64,000 nucleotides of DNA. Origin: Pseudorhodobacter wandonensis (GTDB taxonomy: Bacteria > Pseudomonadota > Alphaproteobacteria > Rhodobacterales > Rhodobacteraceae). The DNA lies in contig NZ_LGHT01000044.1 in NCBI RefSeq assembly GCF_001202035.1, forward strand, positions 310,001-374,000, read 5' to 3'. Each line of letters begins with the position of its first letter. Positions within the stretch are counted from its first letter, which is position 1. Shown here one piece after another: positions 47,195 to 56,597 of the stretch. The translations under genes and the position numbers were made by a program. Under the pieces are notes generated by a model. That model did no database searches. It was not told the DNA's origin and saw only the letters and a program-made list of their open reading frames with translations.

Positions 47195-47493
47195 CACCAA
47201 AAACTGACAAGCCAAAGCCCGATAAACCCAGCGAAGATATCGCCCGCCATGCTGCGCGGATGCAGGCCAAGCGCGATAACCCGGGGCCTAGCCCTTTGCG
47301 CGGGATTGGCATGTTTGGCGCGATTGGTTGGTCGATTGTGGTGCCAACCGTCGGCGGTGCGTTCTTGGGCCATTGGCTGGACCGCGTGGCACCGCAGGGG
47401 TTTTCCTGGACCATCGCCTTGATCTTGGGCGGTGTGGTGCTGGGGGCGATATTGGCGGCGGGCTGGATTAACAAGGAAGGAGGCGGCAAATGA
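47191..47493 (+). CDS. atpQ: N-ATPase accessory subunit AtpQ (AtpI-like)
   Basis: A 100-residue protein with a charged, lysine-rich N-terminal third and two membrane helices (about 43-63 and 73-92), resembling AtpI, which helps assemble the c ring. The stretch IGWSIVVPTVGGAFLGHWLD is typical of the AtpI-like family. In N-ATPase operons this is the third gene, atpQ. Overlaps with atpC and atpR are four bases each. Function is inferred from AtpI. Confidence 0.87.
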
Positions 47494-47789
47494 TTGCGAT
47501 TGACTGGACCGTTTTGATGATCGGCGCGGCGATTGGCGGCGTGGCAAGTGGCGCTTTCTTTGCCGGTTTGGCCCATGGAATGCGGCTTGCTTTGCGCAGT
47601 GCCGCACCGGTTAAGGTTTTGGCGCTAAGTGCCGTGTTGCGTATTGCGGCGCTGCTGGCCTTGGGCTGGGTGGTTGTGGTGCAAGCGGGGCCCTGGGCGG
47701 GTATGGGATATGCCTTGGCCTTTATGGCTATGCGGTTGCTTGCCACCACCTACATGCGCGTCGGGGCATCTGGGCGGGGGGCAAAATGA
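47490..47789 (+). CDS. atpR: N-ATPase-specific subunit AtpR
   Basis: A 99-residue protein with three membrane helices (about 5-28, 40-60 and 65-85), known only from N-ATPase operons. Several arginines lie at helix ends (MRLALRS, AVLRIAALL, MAMRLLATTYMRV). Similar conserved arginines have been proposed to contact acidic residues of the c subunit during assembly. No other family fits. The gene overlaps both neighbours by four bases. Its presence is one of the clearest markers that this is an N-ATPase. Confidence 0.87.
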   Translation: MIAIDWTVLMIGAAIGGVASGAFFAGLAHGMRLALRSAAPVKVLALSAVLRIAALLALGWVVVVQAGPWAGMGYALAFMAMRLLATTYMRVGASGRGAK

Positions 47790-48481
47790 CGCTTTCACCT
47801 GACACAATCGTCATGTTCACCCTTTGGGGTATTCCGATCAACGCAACGATCTTTTTCACTTGGGTTGTGACGGGGGTGCTGTCGGTTTTGTCGATGCTGA
47901 TCACCCGCAACCTGCGCCCGGATGTGCCGCCAAACCGGTGGCGCACGATGTTAGAGGTGATCGTCCAAGGCATCCAAGGCCAGATAGCGGAAATCACCGA
48001 AGGCCCGTCGCGCCATTTGCTGTATTTCGCGGGCACGCTGTTTTTGTTCGTGGCCGTTTCCAACCTGTTGCTGGTGATACCGGGGTTTGAGCCGCCGACA
48101 TCATCGCTTTCCACCACGACCGCACTGGCGATTTCGGTGCTGATTGCGGTGCCGATGTTTGGCGTGGCCAGTCGCGGGCTTGGCGGTTACTTGAAAACCT
48201 ATCTTGAGCCGTCGTTTATCATGTTGCCCTTCAACATTATTTCCGAGTTCTCGCGCGGTATTTCGCTGGCGATCCGTCTTTATGGCAACATGATGAGCGG
48301 GGCTGTTATCGCCGCTATCTTGCTTGGTGTTGCGCCGTTTTTCTTTCCGGTGGTGATGGATATGCTGGGGCTGCTGACCGGCCTGATTCAGGCCTATATC
48401 TTTGCGATTTTGGCCACAGTTTACATTTCCAGCGCCATTGCGACCCCATCATCAAGCCAATCTGAAAAGGACTTGCCATGA
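47786..48481 (+). CDS. atpB: N-ATPase Fo subunit a
   Basis: Subunit a forms the ion half-channels against the c ring. The 231-residue protein has five to six membrane helices. The essential arginine is Arg164 in LAIRLYGNMMSG, and the upstream helix has LPFNIISEFSRGISLA. The N-terminus is short compared with the housekeeping subunit a. Start and stop overlap the neighbours in ATGA. The pore residues agree with an active ion pump. Confidence 0.93.
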   Translation: MTLSPDTIVMFTLWGIPINATIFFTWVVTGVLSVLSMLITRNLRPDVPPNRWRTMLEVIVQGIQGQIAEITEGPSRHLLYFAGTLFLFVAVSNLLLVIPGFEPPTSSLSTTTALAISVLIAVPMFGVASRGLGGYLKTYLEPSFIMLPFNIISEFSRGISLAIRLYGNMMSGAVIAAILLGVAPFFFPVVMDMLGLLTGLIQAYIFAILATVYISSAIATPSSSQSEKDLP

Positions 48482-48765
48482 CTGACCTTGGCCTTATTGC
48501 CGCTATTTCCATTTTCACGGCGGGGCTGACCGTTGCCTTTGGCGCCATCGGGCCTGCCCTTGGCGAAGGGCGTGCGGCCTCGACAGCGCTAAGCGCGATT
48601 GCACAGCAACCGGATGCGGCCTCGACCATTTCGCGCACGTTGTTTGTCAGCCTTGCGATGATCGAATCTACGGCGATCTATTGCTTTGTGGTTGCGATGA
48701 TCCTGATTTTTGCCAATCCGTTCTGGACGGCGGCGGTTGAGGCGGCAAAGGTTGCGGGTAGCTAG
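48478..48765 (+). CDS. atpE: N-ATPase Fo subunit c, predicted Na+-binding
   Basis: The rotor-ring subunit, 95 residues with two membrane helices joined by the polar loop AQQPDA. Helix 1 carries Glu30 in GPALGEG and helix 2 carries Glu63-Ser64-Thr65 in MIESTAIY. The Na+ site of the Ilyobacter enzyme uses Gln32, Glu65, Ser66 and Thr67; the present ES-T triplet and the acidic residue at the Gln position match the pattern described for N-ATPases. Proton-type subunits lack the Ser-Thr pair. This is a sequence inference of Na+ use. The stop lies three bases before atpF. Confidence 0.92.
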   Translation: MTDLGLIAAISIFTAGLTVAFGAIGPALGEGRAASTALSAIAQQPDAASTISRTLFVSLAMIESTAIYCFVVAMILIFANPFWTAAVEAAKVAGS

Positions 48766-48768
48766 ATC

Positions 48769-49533
48769 ATGTCTATCGACTGGATTACCGTTGCGGCCCA
48801 GATTGCTAATTTCTTGGTGCTGGTCTGGCTGTTGAAACGGTTTTTGTACCGGCCCATTCTGGATGGCATTGACGCGCGCGAGGCCGAGATTGCAGCGCGC
48901 ATGGACCGTGCTGTTGCCGCCAAAGCCAAAGCAGAAGCTGTTGAGGCGGCGTTTGTTGAAAAGACGCGGGCGCTGAACGTTGCGCAATCTGGAATCGAGG
49001 AAAACATGCGCAAGGCGGCCGAGGCGCAGCGCGATGCGTTGTTGGCCGAGGCGCAGCAGCGGATGGAGAAAGACCACGCCAATTGGCAGGCGCATCAGGC
49101 TGACGAGGCGCGCGCCTATGCGGCCAGCCTGCATAATGCGGGGGCCACGGCCTTGTTGCAGGTGGCACGCAGGGTGCTGACCGACCTAGCGGATGAAACG
49201 CTAGAGGCGCGCATGGCGCTGCATTTGATGCATAAAATCCAGCCGATGATTGCCGATATGGGCCGCGCCATCGGGCACGCGAAAACGGCGGTTTTGACCA
49301 GTCGTGACCCGATGTCACCCGCGGCAGAAACCGCTGTGACAGCCGCGTTGCAGGTGCATTTCCCTGATATTCAGGTGCGTTTTGAAACTGATGCCGCACA
49401 GGCGCCCGGCCTGATGTTGCGCATGGGTGGCGCGCAAGTGGCGTGGACGGTGGATAGCTATATCGACGGGCTGGATGTTTTGGTTGCCGAGCAGCTAGCC
49501 CATGGACCCGCGCAGAAAGTGCAGTCGAAATGA
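48769..49533 (+). CDS. atpF: N-ATPase subunit b with delta-like C-terminal region
   Basis: Subunit b, the peripheral stalk, 254 residues. Residues about 5-25 form the membrane anchor ([19 protein letters not shown]), followed by a long helical coiled coil rich in Ala, Glu, Lys and Arg up to about residue 150. Beyond it, a further domain ends with [20 protein letters not shown], shown in part, which looks like the C-terminal part of delta (usual pattern GGLVVRIGDxxxDGS). The operon has no separate delta gene, so this extension may replace delta as the link to F1. It overlaps atpA by four bases. Confidence 0.88.
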   Translation: MSIDWITVAAQIANFLVLVWLLKRFLYRPILDGIDAREAEIAARMDRAVAAKAKAEAVEAAFVEKTRALNVAQSGIEENMRKAAEAQRDALLAEAQQRMEKDHANWQAHQADEARAYAASLHNAGATALLQVARRVLTDLADETLEARMALHLMHKIQPMIADMGRAIGHAKTAVLTSRDPMSPAAETAVTAALQVHFPDIQVRFETDAAQAPGLMLRMGGAQVAWTVDSYIDGLDVLVAEQLAHGPAQKVQSK

Positions 49534-51056
49534 GCCGCCACACAGACCAAGCCGTTGACGAAATGCTGAAGGTGTTGATGGACAGCGCGCCACCAGCGCC
49601 AAGCCTGAGCGCGATTGGGCAGGTGGCCGAGGTTGCCGACGGCATCGCCATTGTCACAGGGTTGGAGCGTGCGCTTTCGGATGAACTGCTGCGTTTTGAC
49701 TGCGGCGTTCAGGGTATTGTGCTGGACCTTGAACCGGGGCGGCTGGGTGTGGTTTTGCTGGGCGCGTCCGACCGTGTGACCGTGGGCGAGGCTGTGATGC
49801 GCACGCATCAGGTGGTCAAAACCAAAGTGGGTGCAGCACTGTTGGGCCGCGTTGTCGATGCACTGGGCGACCCGCTGGATGACAAGGGGGTGATCAAGGC
49901 CGAAAGTATGCAGCCGGTTGAGGCGGAGGCGCCAAAGATCCTGGATCGCAGCGCAATTTCGCGGCCGTTGGCGACTGGGATCAAGGCGATTGATGCGGCG
50001 GTGCCAGTTGGTCTTGGCCAGCGGCAGCTGGTGATTGGTGACAGGCAGACGGGCAAGACCTCGCTCGCGGTTGATGCCATTCTGAACCAGAAAACGACAG
50101 ATGTGATTTGCATTTATTGCGCCATTGGCCAGCGCGGTGATGCGGTGGCCAAGGTGATCGGCGCGGTGCATGACGGCGGCATGACGGCCCGAACCATCAT
50201 CATGTCGGCAGGCGATGAAGAGGCGGCGGGTCTGGCCTATGTTGCACCCTATGCGGCGCTCACCATGGCCGAACATTTTGCGGGGCAGGGGCGTGATGTA
50301 TTGGTGGTCTTGGATGACCTGACCCATCACGCGCGGTCGTATCGCGAGCTGTCTCTGCTATTGCGTCGGCCACCGGGGCGCGAGGCGTTTCCCGGTGATA
50401 TTTTCTATATTCATGCAAGGCTGTTGGAACGCGCGGGGCAGTTTGCCGATGCTGCGGGGGGCGGATCAATCACGGTTTTGCCGATTGTCGAAACGCAGGC
50501 TGAAAATCTGTCGGCCTATATCCCGACCAACCTGATTTCTATTACCGACGGGCAGATTTACCTGTCGCCGCGTCTGGTGCGCAAAAACCAGTTTCCGGCG
50601 GTCGATCTGGGGGTGTCGGTGTCGCGCGTGGGTGGCAAGGCGCAAAACCGCGCGTTCCGGTCGGTGGCGGGCAATTTGCGCGTGACCCTTTCACAATTCG
50701 AAGAGTTGGAAGATTTCGCCCGTTTTGGCACGCGGCTGGATGATGCAACCCGCGCGCGGCTGATGCGGGGGGCGGCGGTGCGTGCATCCTTGCGGCAAGC
50801 CGAGCGTGACCCGATTTCGGCAGTCGAACAATTGGCTGTTTTGATCGCCGCGATGGAGGGCCAACTTGACGCGCTGGGCGAGGCCGACAGTTTTGCAGTG
50901 ATGGAAGCTATCAGGGTGGGCGCGCGCGAACTGGGTGATGTTGCCAAGCAAATTGCGCAGAACGTGCCGTTGAGTGATGCGGCGCGGGCGCAGATGGTCG
51001 CGATAGGCGTGCAGGCCCGCAAAACGGTGGAGGCAGGCAATGGCGCAAACACTTGA
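49530..51056 (+). CDS. atpA: N-ATPase F1 subunit alpha
   Basis: The non-catalytic nucleotide-binding alpha subunit, 508 residues. The P-loop GDRQTGKTS is at 170-178, preceded by [19 protein letters not shown]; further on come [21 protein letters not shown] (part) and the [12 protein letters not shown] region, all typical of alpha. The N-terminal residues (about 1-25) are unlike housekeeping alpha, perhaps because the partner at the top of F1 is the delta-like end of b. Its last 17 bases overlap atpG. Confidence 0.93.
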   Translation: MSRHTDQAVDEMLKVLMDSAPPAPSLSAIGQVAEVADGIAIVTGLERALSDELLRFDCGVQGIVLDLEPGRLGVVLLGASDRVTVGEAVMRTHQVVKTKVGAALLGRVVDALGDPLDDKGVIKAESMQPVEAEAPKILDRSAISRPLATGIKAIDAAVPVGLGQRQLVIGDRQTGKTSLAVDAILNQKTTDVICIYCAIGQRGDAVAKVIGAVHDGGMTARTIIMSAGDEEAAGLAYVAPYAALTMAEHFAGQGRDVLVVLDDLTHHARSYRELSLLLRRPPGREAFPGDIFYIHARLLERAGQFADAAGGGSITVLPIVETQAENLSAYIPTNLISITDGQIYLSPRLVRKNQFPAVDLGVSVSRVGGKAQNRAFRSVAGNLRVTLSQFEELEDFARFGTRLDDATRARLMRGAAVRASLRQAERDPISAVEQLAVLIAAMEGQLDALGEADSFAVMEAIRVGARELGDVAKQIAQNVPLSDAARAQMVAIGVQARKTVEAGNGANT

Positions 51057-51918
51057 CGCCCTTGCGCGGCGCAGTGCCAGCATGAAAGGCATCCGCAGCG
51101 TTGTGCACACAATGAAAACCTTGTCCGTGATCAACGCGGCGCCCTATGAGCACGCCGCCCGCGCGATAGAGGCCTATCACGCCACAGTGCTGGACGGTCT
51201 GCACGCGTTTCTATCGCAGTCCGGTCCCCTTTCTGCAACCGGCAAAGATGCGCAGCGTGTCGTGGTCGTGTTCGGCTCGGACCACGGGCTCTGCGGTAAC
51301 TATAACGAGGCACTGGCGGCGCATGTCGTGCGCGGTTTTGCGGGCGCAACGGTTTTATGCGTCGGCGCGCAAATGGCCGATGCGCTGTCGGATCAAGGGC
51401 TTGGGGTTCGTAAAGCGTTCTTTCCGCCTGCCTCGGTTGATGGGATAGGGCGGCTTGCCAATCTGCTGACCCGCAAACTGGATGCGATGCAGCAGGGCGG
51501 GCACCCGCTTGACGTGTCATTGGCCTATTTCGCGCGAGACGAGAACGGGTTGCAAGAGGCGCGGATCGTGGGGCTGTTGCCGCTTGATCCGGAAATGGTT
51601 GCCGATTTTCAGGCCAAGCCCTGGGCATCGCGCAGCCTGCCGCAGTTTTCGATGCCGTCAGATGACTTGTTCATGTCGCTGGTGCGCGGGCATTTGTTTG
51701 CCAGCCTGTTTCGCGCGGCGGCCGAGGCTTTGGTAACCGAAAACGCGGCTCGCCTTGCGTTGATGCAACAGGCCGAGCAATCGGTTGATGACAGGTTGGA
51801 TGCACTGCTATCCGATACCCGCGCGCTGCGGCAAACCGAAATCACAACCGAACTTTTGGATGTGATTGTCGGGTTTGAAGCGCTGAAGAAGCGGCGGCTT
51901 GGTGCGGACAAAGCCTAA
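51040..51918 (+). CDS. atpG: N-ATPase F1 subunit gamma
   Basis: The central rotating shaft, 292 residues. The N-terminal helix has [20 protein letters not shown] and the C-terminal helix ends [18 protein letters not shown], both of which form the coiled coil. The middle part holds [17 protein letters not shown], conserved in gamma. Gamma of this class is more divergent than the housekeeping one. It overlaps atpA by 17 bases and is the last gene of the operon; its stop shares bases with the convergent galM stop, and no terminator hairpin was seen. Confidence 0.91.
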   Translation: MAQTLDALARRSASMKGIRSVVHTMKTLSVINAAPYEHAARAIEAYHATVLDGLHAFLSQSGPLSATGKDAQRVVVVFGSDHGLCGNYNEALAAHVVRGFAGATVLCVGAQMADALSDQGLGVRKAFFPPASVDGIGRLANLLTRKLDAMQQGGHPLDVSLAYFARDENGLQEARIVGLLPLDPEMVADFQAKPWASRSLPQFSMPSDDLFMSLVRGHLFASLFRAAAEALVTENAARLALMQQAEQSVDDRLDALLSDTRALRQTEITTELLDVIVGFEALKKRRLGADKA

Positions 51919-52910
51919 GTTTTGGAAAACACGTATTGCGTGTGTTGGGTATAGGTCTCGCCCGGATTCAGCACGGGTTGCGCCCAGTCGGGGTTGTTGA
52001 TGGCGTTTGGCCAAAACTGCGGCTCCATCGCAAAGCCGCAATAGGGGCCGTAGGTGGTGCCATCCAGCCCTGCGACGGGCACATTAACCCGTGCGGTATC
52101 ATAGATTTGCAGGCCGGGTTGGTCAGTGTTGACCTGAAGCGTGATGGCCTCGGTTGCCAATACAGCAACCTTGCGCATCGGCTGCGGCCCATGTGACAGG
52201 CAGACGTTCGTATCAATAGCCACAGCGTTGCAAACCTCGGCCAAAGGTTTGGCGCTGTGCAGATCAAAGGGCGTGCCAGCCGTTTCGGCGACTTCACCGG
52301 TTGAGGTCAGGTTTGCATCGGTCGGCAGGTAATGATCTGCATCGATTTGCAAGCTATGCGTACGAATATCGCCACCGTTAAGGTTAAAGTAACTGTGGTG
52401 CGCCAGATTGCACAGTGTAGGGGCATCCGTGGTTGCCTGCATTTGCAGATCCATCACGCCGTTTTCGAGGAGGGAAAATGTCAGGCTGATATTCAACGTT
52501 CCCGGGTAGCCGGTATCCCTGGCATGCGAGGTAAGGGTGAAGGTGGCGCTGCTGTCTGTATGCGCGGCGATTGTCCAGATCTGGCGCGAAATGCCGTTGC
52601 TGCCACCGTGAAGGTGGTTTGGCGCATTATTGGTTTCCAGTTGGTAATCGGTGCCGTTCAGCGAAAAGCGGCCTTGCCCGATACGATTGGCGCAGGGGCC
52701 AACCGTCGCGCCGAAGTAACCTGGAAAGTCGATATAGGGCGCAAGGGTTTCAAACCCGAGGACGAGCGGGGTTGCATGACCTGCTAGCCGCAAATCGCGC
52801 ACCACGGCGCCATATGTCAGCATGTGGGCGGTCAACCCTCCACCTTGCAGGGTGATTTGATGCACGATGCGGCCATCGGCAAGCTGGCCGAAGGGGATGA
52901 TTTGCGCCAT
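51915..52910 (-). CDS. galM: Aldose 1-epimerase (galactose mutarotase)
   Basis: GalM interconverts alpha and beta anomers of hexoses. The 331-residue protein has the family motifs: NHLHGGSNGISRQIW with the first histidine and LAHHSYFNLNGG with the catalytic histidine. The stretch GPCANRIGQGRFSLNG is the conserved substrate-pocket entry. Here the start is the ATG at 52910 (MAQIIPFGQL); the frame upstream to 52985 is less likely. There is no signal peptide and no linked sugar operon. The 3' end overlaps atpG by four bases. Confidence 0.92.
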   Translation of the reverse strand: MAQIIPFGQLADGRIVHQITLQGGGLTAHMLTYGAVVRDLRLAGHATPLVLGFETLAPYIDFPGYFGATVGPCANRIGQGRFSLNGTDYQLETNNAPNHLHGGSNGISRQIWTIAAHTDSSATFTLTSHARDTGYPGTLNISLTFSLLENGVMDLQMQATTDAPTLCNLAHHSYFNLNGGDIRTHSLQIDADHYLPTDANLTSTGEVAETAGTPFDLHSAKPLAEVCNAVAIDTNVCLSHGPQPMRKVAVLATEAITLQVNTDQPGLQIYDTARVNVPVAGLDGTTYGPYCGFAMEPQFWPNAINNPDWAQPVLNPGETYTQHTQYVFSKT

Positions 52911-53049
52911 TGGAATGCCTTTTGCCCAAAGTGATTTCGTCGCGATGGTGACGCGGCAGCGCGGAAATGACAAGCGGTGTTGCATTTTGCGGATCGGCTT
53001 TTGTCATCGGATGGTTTAAGGCGGTGGCAGCAGGCAAAGGCGCGGGACA

Positions 53050-53772
53050 GTGAAAGAAAACAGGACAGAAACGCGGCTTTTGTGGCTGGATGTGGCGCGG
53101 ACCGTCGCTGTCATCGGCATGGTGATTTACCATTTCACCTTTGATCTTGGCATGTTCGGCTTTATCGACGGCAACACCCCCGTGACTGGCTTTTGGGCCG
53201 TTTTTGCGCGCAGTGTGGCCGGCAGTTTTGTGGCGCTGGCGGGGTTCAGTCTGTTTTTGTCGCATCAGCGCGGCATAAAGTGGGGTGCGTTCTGGCGGCG
53301 GATGGGCATTTTGGTAGGCTGTGCGGCGCTGATTACCCTTGCTACCTATTTTGCAATGCCGCAGCAGTTCATTTTCTTTGGTATTTTGCATTCCATCGCG
53401 CTGGCTTCGTTGCTTGGATTGGCATTCTTGCGGCTGCCTTGGGCTGTGACGCTGCTTGTGGCTGCTGCGGTTCTGGCTGTGCCGCAGCTTTACCGCGATG
53501 TGGCGTTTGATGCACCGTGGCTGCTATGGGTAGGGCTTGCACCCGGCTTTCCGCAAACCATGGATTATGAGCCGATGTTCCCTTGGTTTGGCGCGTTTCT
53601 ATTGGGCATGTCGGCGGCGCAGTTGATGCTGTCTCGCGGCCCATTAGTGCGCAAAGTGGCGTCACCGCTATTGGCGCGGGTCACGTGGATCGGGCGGCAT
53701 TCGTTGGTCATTTATCTTGTGCATCAACCGGTTATCATTGGGTTGTTTAACCTGTATTTCTGGTTCCGCTAA
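53050..53772 (+). CDS. DUF1624/heparan-glucosaminide acetyltransferase-like membrane protein
   Basis: A 240-residue integral membrane protein starting at GTG, with about seven helices. It begins with an LLWLDVARTVAVIGMVIYHF type segment (key residues W-L-D-x-A-R and Y-H-F) that is diagnostic of the heparan-alpha-glucosaminide N-acetyltransferase-like family (DUF1624), distantly related to acyltransferase 3. The C-terminal helix ends with LVIYLVHQPVIIGLF, where the histidine is conserved. An acetyl or acyl transfer to an envelope sugar is possible, but the substrate is unknown. It is convergent with the Lrp gene and shares stop bases with it. Confidence 0.82.
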   Translation: MKENRTETRLLWLDVARTVAVIGMVIYHFTFDLGMFGFIDGNTPVTGFWAVFARSVAGSFVALAGFSLFLSHQRGIKWGAFWRRMGILVGCAALITLATYFAMPQQFIFFGILHSIALASLLGLAFLRLPWAVTLLVAAAVLAVPQLYRDVAFDAPWLLWVGLAPGFPQTMDYEPMFPWFGAFLLGMSAAQLMLSRGPLVRKVASPLLARVTWIGRHSLVIYLVHQPVIIGLFNLYFWFR

Positions 53773-54233
53773 ACCGGCAGGTCGCGCGCATTGGCGATTG
53801 CCTCCATGGTGATATAGGAGGTAACGGTTTCCAGCTCGACCTTGGCAGTCAGGCGCTGATAAATCTGGTCAAAGGCGTTCATGTCTTCGGCCACGATTTT
53901 CAGCATGTAGTCATAGTCGCCCGCGATACGGTAAAAATCGATGACATGCGGGATGTTCATCACTTCGCGTCGAAAGATTGCCAGCCAATCGCGGCTGTGA
54001 TGGCGGGTGCGCACCATGACAAAGACGGTTAGGCCAAGGCCGATTTGCGGGGCGTTCAGCCGCAGGGTTTGGCCTGCAATCAGGCCGCTATCTTGCAAAA
54101 TCTTAAGTCGCCGCCAGCAGGCGTTTTGCGACAACCCCACGGTTTCGGCCAATTCGCGTTGCGATTGGGCGGCATCGTGTTGCAGGGCACGAAGGATGGC
54201 GCGGTCAATTTGATCTAAAGAACTGGCATTCAT
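53769..54233 (-). CDS. Lrp/AsnC-family regulator
   Basis: A 154-residue regulator with an N-terminal winged helix (SQRELAETVGLSQNACWRRL, about residues 19-38) and the C-terminal RAM ligand-binding and oligomerisation domain (from about 65, with VMNIPHVIDFYRIAGDYDYM seen in part). Lrp-type proteins respond to amino acids. It is divergent from the PLP enzyme gene across 105 AT-rich bases, so that gene is the natural target. Family membership is clear; the ligand could be cysteine or a related amino acid. Confidence 0.92.
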   Translation of the reverse strand: MNASSLDQIDRAILRALQHDAAQSQRELAETVGLSQNACWRRLKILQDSGLIAGQTLRLNAPQIGLGLTVFVMVRTRHHSRDWLAIFRREVMNIPHVIDFYRIAGDYDYMLKIVAEDMNAFDQIYQRLTAKVELETVTSYITMEAIANARDLPV

Positions 54234-54338
54234 TCGATCATTTGACCCAATTTTTATGATTTTTGCAATGTAAAAAGGTGCAGTTTACCCCGTCTGCTTG
54301 ACGATATGATAGGGAATGCCCTGATTTGGAGACAGCCG

Positions 54339-55778
54339 ATGCCTTCTGCCATTGAAAATTTCGCCACCAGCCTTGCCGCACCCGATGTGATTGCGCAGTT
54401 GCGCGGCGGGGTTATTGGCGAAGGGGCCGAATTTGAAAGCCCGTTCGGGGTGCAAAAGCTGCTGTATGCCGATTATGTCGCGTCGGGGCGGGCGCTGCGG
54501 CAGGTGGAAACTTTTGTAATGGAACAGGTGCTGCCGTTCTATGCCAACAGCCATACCGAGGCGTCCTATTGCGGTGGTGCAATGACGCGGATGCGGCGCG
54601 AGGCGCGGGCGGTGATTGCTGCGCAATGTGGTGCGGATGACGGGTTTGCCACAGTCTTTGCTGGGGCGGGGGCAACGGCAGGCTTGAACCGCTTGGTACA
54701 CCTGCTGGGCGTTTCCGAGGCTGCGGCGCGCGGGGAAAACCCTCTGGTTCTGATCGGCCCGTATGAGCACCATTCGAATATCTTGCCATGGCGCGAAAGT
54801 GGGGCCGAGGTCATTGAGATTGCCGAGGCTGCATTGGGCGGGCCGGACATGGATGCGCTAAAGGCGGCGTTGGTGGCCGCGCGCGGTCGGCTGATTGTCG
54901 GGGCGTTTTCTGCGGCGTCGAACGTGACTGGAATTGTGACCGATGCAGATGCGGTGACGCGGATGCTAAAGCGCTATGGCGCGTTGGCAGTGTGGGACTA
55001 TGCCGGCGCCGGCCCCTATTTGCCGATTGATATGCGGGCGGGGACCAAGGCCGAAAAAGATGCGGTCGTGGTGTCGGCGCATAAGTTTGTCGGCGGGCCG
55101 GGGGCATCGGGCGTGATGATCGTGCGCAAAGCGGCGGTTTGTTCGCGCCGGATGTTTCAGCCCGGGGGCGGTACGGTAAAGTTTGTCTCGCCCACTGCGC
55201 ATGATTACAGCAGTGATATCGCCACGCGAGAGGAAGCAGGGACGCCGAATGTGGTTGGCGATATTCGCGCCGCGCTGGTATTTTTGGTTAAGGCCGCGAT
55301 CGGGCAGGCGCGGATGAATTCCCGCCACAGGGCTTTGCGGGCGCGGGCGTTGCGCGTTTGGCGCGACAATCCGAATATTGTGCTGATGGGCAATATGGAT
55401 GCGCAGGCGTTGCCGATCTTTTCATTCCGGGTGCGCGACAGCGCAAAAGGTGGTTATTTGCATCACCAACTGTTTACGCGTTTGCTGTCGGATGTTTACG
55501 GCATTCAGGCGCGCGGTGGTTGTGCCTGTGCCGGCCCCTATGCCCATCGTTTGCTTGGGATCGGGTCAGCTGAATCAGATGCCATTCGTGCGGCCATTTT
55601 GCGAGGCGAGGAAATGGAAAAGCCGGGTTGGACCAGGCTGAACCTTTCGGTCCTGATGGACGATGCAAAGGCGGATCGGGTGATTGCCGCGGTCGATGCC
55701 TTGGCGCGCAATCCGTATCCGATGGCAGATGCCTATTGCTGCGAGACAGCAACGGCGCGGTTTCGCCCTGCCGCGTGA
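54339..55778 (+). CDS. Class V aminotransferase/cysteine-desulfurase-like PLP enzyme
   Basis: A 479-residue PLP enzyme of fold type I, class V. Lys249 in VVVSAHKFVGGPG is the Schiff-base lysine and Asp220 in AVWDYAGAGPYL binds the pyridine ring nitrogen. A cysteine-rich loop, RGGCACAGPYAHRLLG (Cys395 and Cys397), lies where cysteine desulfurases hold their persulfide cysteine. It is longer than IscS or SufS (about 400), and the extra C-terminal part ends in YPMADAYCCETATARFRP. The start is the ATG at 54339. A divergent Lrp-type regulator suggests control by an amino acid. Desulfurase, selenocysteine lyase or another lyase are all possible. Confidence 0.83.
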   Translation: MPSAIENFATSLAAPDVIAQLRGGVIGEGAEFESPFGVQKLLYADYVASGRALRQVETFVMEQVLPFYANSHTEASYCGGAMTRMRREARAVIAAQCGADDGFATVFAGAGATAGLNRLVHLLGVSEAAARGENPLVLIGPYEHHSNILPWRESGAEVIEIAEAALGGPDMDALKAALVAARGRLIVGAFSAASNVTGIVTDADAVTRMLKRYGALAVWDYAGAGPYLPIDMRAGTKAEKDAVVVSAHKFVGGPGASGVMIVRKAAVCSRRMFQPGGGTVKFVSPTAHDYSSDIATREEAGTPNVVGDIRAALVFLVKAAIGQARMNSRHRALRARALRVWRDNPNIVLMGNMDAQALPIFSFRVRDSAKGGYLHHQLFTRLLSDVYGIQARGGCACAGPYAHRLLGIGSAESDAIRAAILRGEEMEKPGWTRLNLSVLMDDAKADRVIAAVDALARNPYPMADAYCCETATARFRPAA

Positions 55779-55802
55779 TGCAGTGGCGACGTCGCGGCGG
55801 GG

Positions 55803-56507
55803 TTAGTCAAGCGTCGGGTTTGCGATGTTTTGCAGCAAGGCGACGTTGCATTCCAAGGCGTCACCAGATTTCTTGATAATATTCGCGTCGCGCAAAGCTT
55901 GCAGGGTGCGGTTTACCTTTGGCCGACTGGCGCCAAGAACCGCTGCGATGTCGGATTGGTTGATTGTCAGCAGCAACAGCGGGTTTGATGGCAGGTCATC
56001 GCCATGCGTTTGGCGCAGGGTGAACAACAAAAACCGCGCCACACGCGCCTCGAGGGTATAGAGCGCGAGGTTTTCGAGCTGTTCGGTGGTGTCGCGCAAC
56101 ATCCGGCACAGATAATGCATGGCGGCGATGCTCAGGCTGGGTTCTTGCCTGGCGATCCGTTCAAAATCGCGTCTGGCCAGTTTGTAGCCTTGGCTGTCTA
56201 TCAAGGCGGTTGCCTCGGCAGAGCGCGGGGCGCCATCGAATAAAGACATTTCACCAAATATATCGCCTGCCTCGGCGTGGCGCAGCACCAGTTCTTTGCC
56301 TTGCGGCGATCCCACAGCCAATCGAACGCGGCCAGAGGTCAGCGCGACCAGATATTCACCCGGCTCGCCGCGTTGAAACAACGTAACACCCGCGGGCCAT
56401 TGGCTGCGCTGCGCCGCCTTGGCTATTTTGTCTATAACACTATCTTCCAGTGCTTCGAACAGCCGGAAAGATCGCCAGAACTCGTAGGGTATAGATTGGT
56501 TTACCAT
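55803..56507 (-). CDS. Crp/Fnr-family regulator without FNR cysteines
   Basis: A 234-residue regulator with an N-terminal cyclic-nucleotide-binding-like domain (GEYLVALTSGRVRLAVGSPQ in the core) and a C-terminal winged helix with TINQSDIAAVLGASRPKVNRTL. No cluster of N-terminal cysteines is present, so it is not the oxygen-sensing FnrL. Its recognition helix reads SRPKVNR, different from both FNR (ExxSR) and CRP (RExxxR), so it should not bind TTGAT-N4-ATCAA in the standard way. It is divergent from the amino-acid transporter genes across 168 bases. Confidence 0.88.
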   Translation of the reverse strand: MVNQSIPYEFWRSFRLFEALEDSVIDKIAKAAQRSQWPAGVTLFQRGEPGEYLVALTSGRVRLAVGSPQGKELVLRHAEAGDIFGEMSLFDGAPRSAEATALIDSQGYKLARRDFERIARQEPSLSIAAMHYLCRMLRDTTEQLENLALYTLEARVARFLLFTLRQTHGDDLPSNPLLLLTINQSDIAAVLGASRPKVNRTLQALRDANIIKKSGDALECNVALLQNIANPTLD

Positions 56508-56578
56508 TAATACGACAGCATTCCCTGATATTCATTAAACCTAGCTTGGCGGCCCACGCGGGGAAAGCGATTTGTCGA

Positions 56579-56597
56579 TCAGATGTCATATCTGACA
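56579..56597. promoter_or_regulatory. Nested palindromes upstream of the amino-acid ABC genes
   Basis: TCAGAT-GTCAT-ATCTGA (56579-56595) and TGTCA-TATC-TGACA (56584-56597) overlap. They lie between the Crp/Fnr gene and the ABC operon, 79 bases before the latter. An operator for either gene is possible; the TGTCA half-site is close to Crp/Fnr-type half-sites. TTGCGC occurs twice just downstream. Confidence 0.5.

Noticed and set aside
55803-56507. This Crp/Fnr protein as the oxygen-sensing FnrL that acts on the two FNR boxes
   Set aside because: It lacks the N-terminal cysteine cluster, and its recognition helix differs from FNR; the regulator of those boxes is probably encoded elsewhere.
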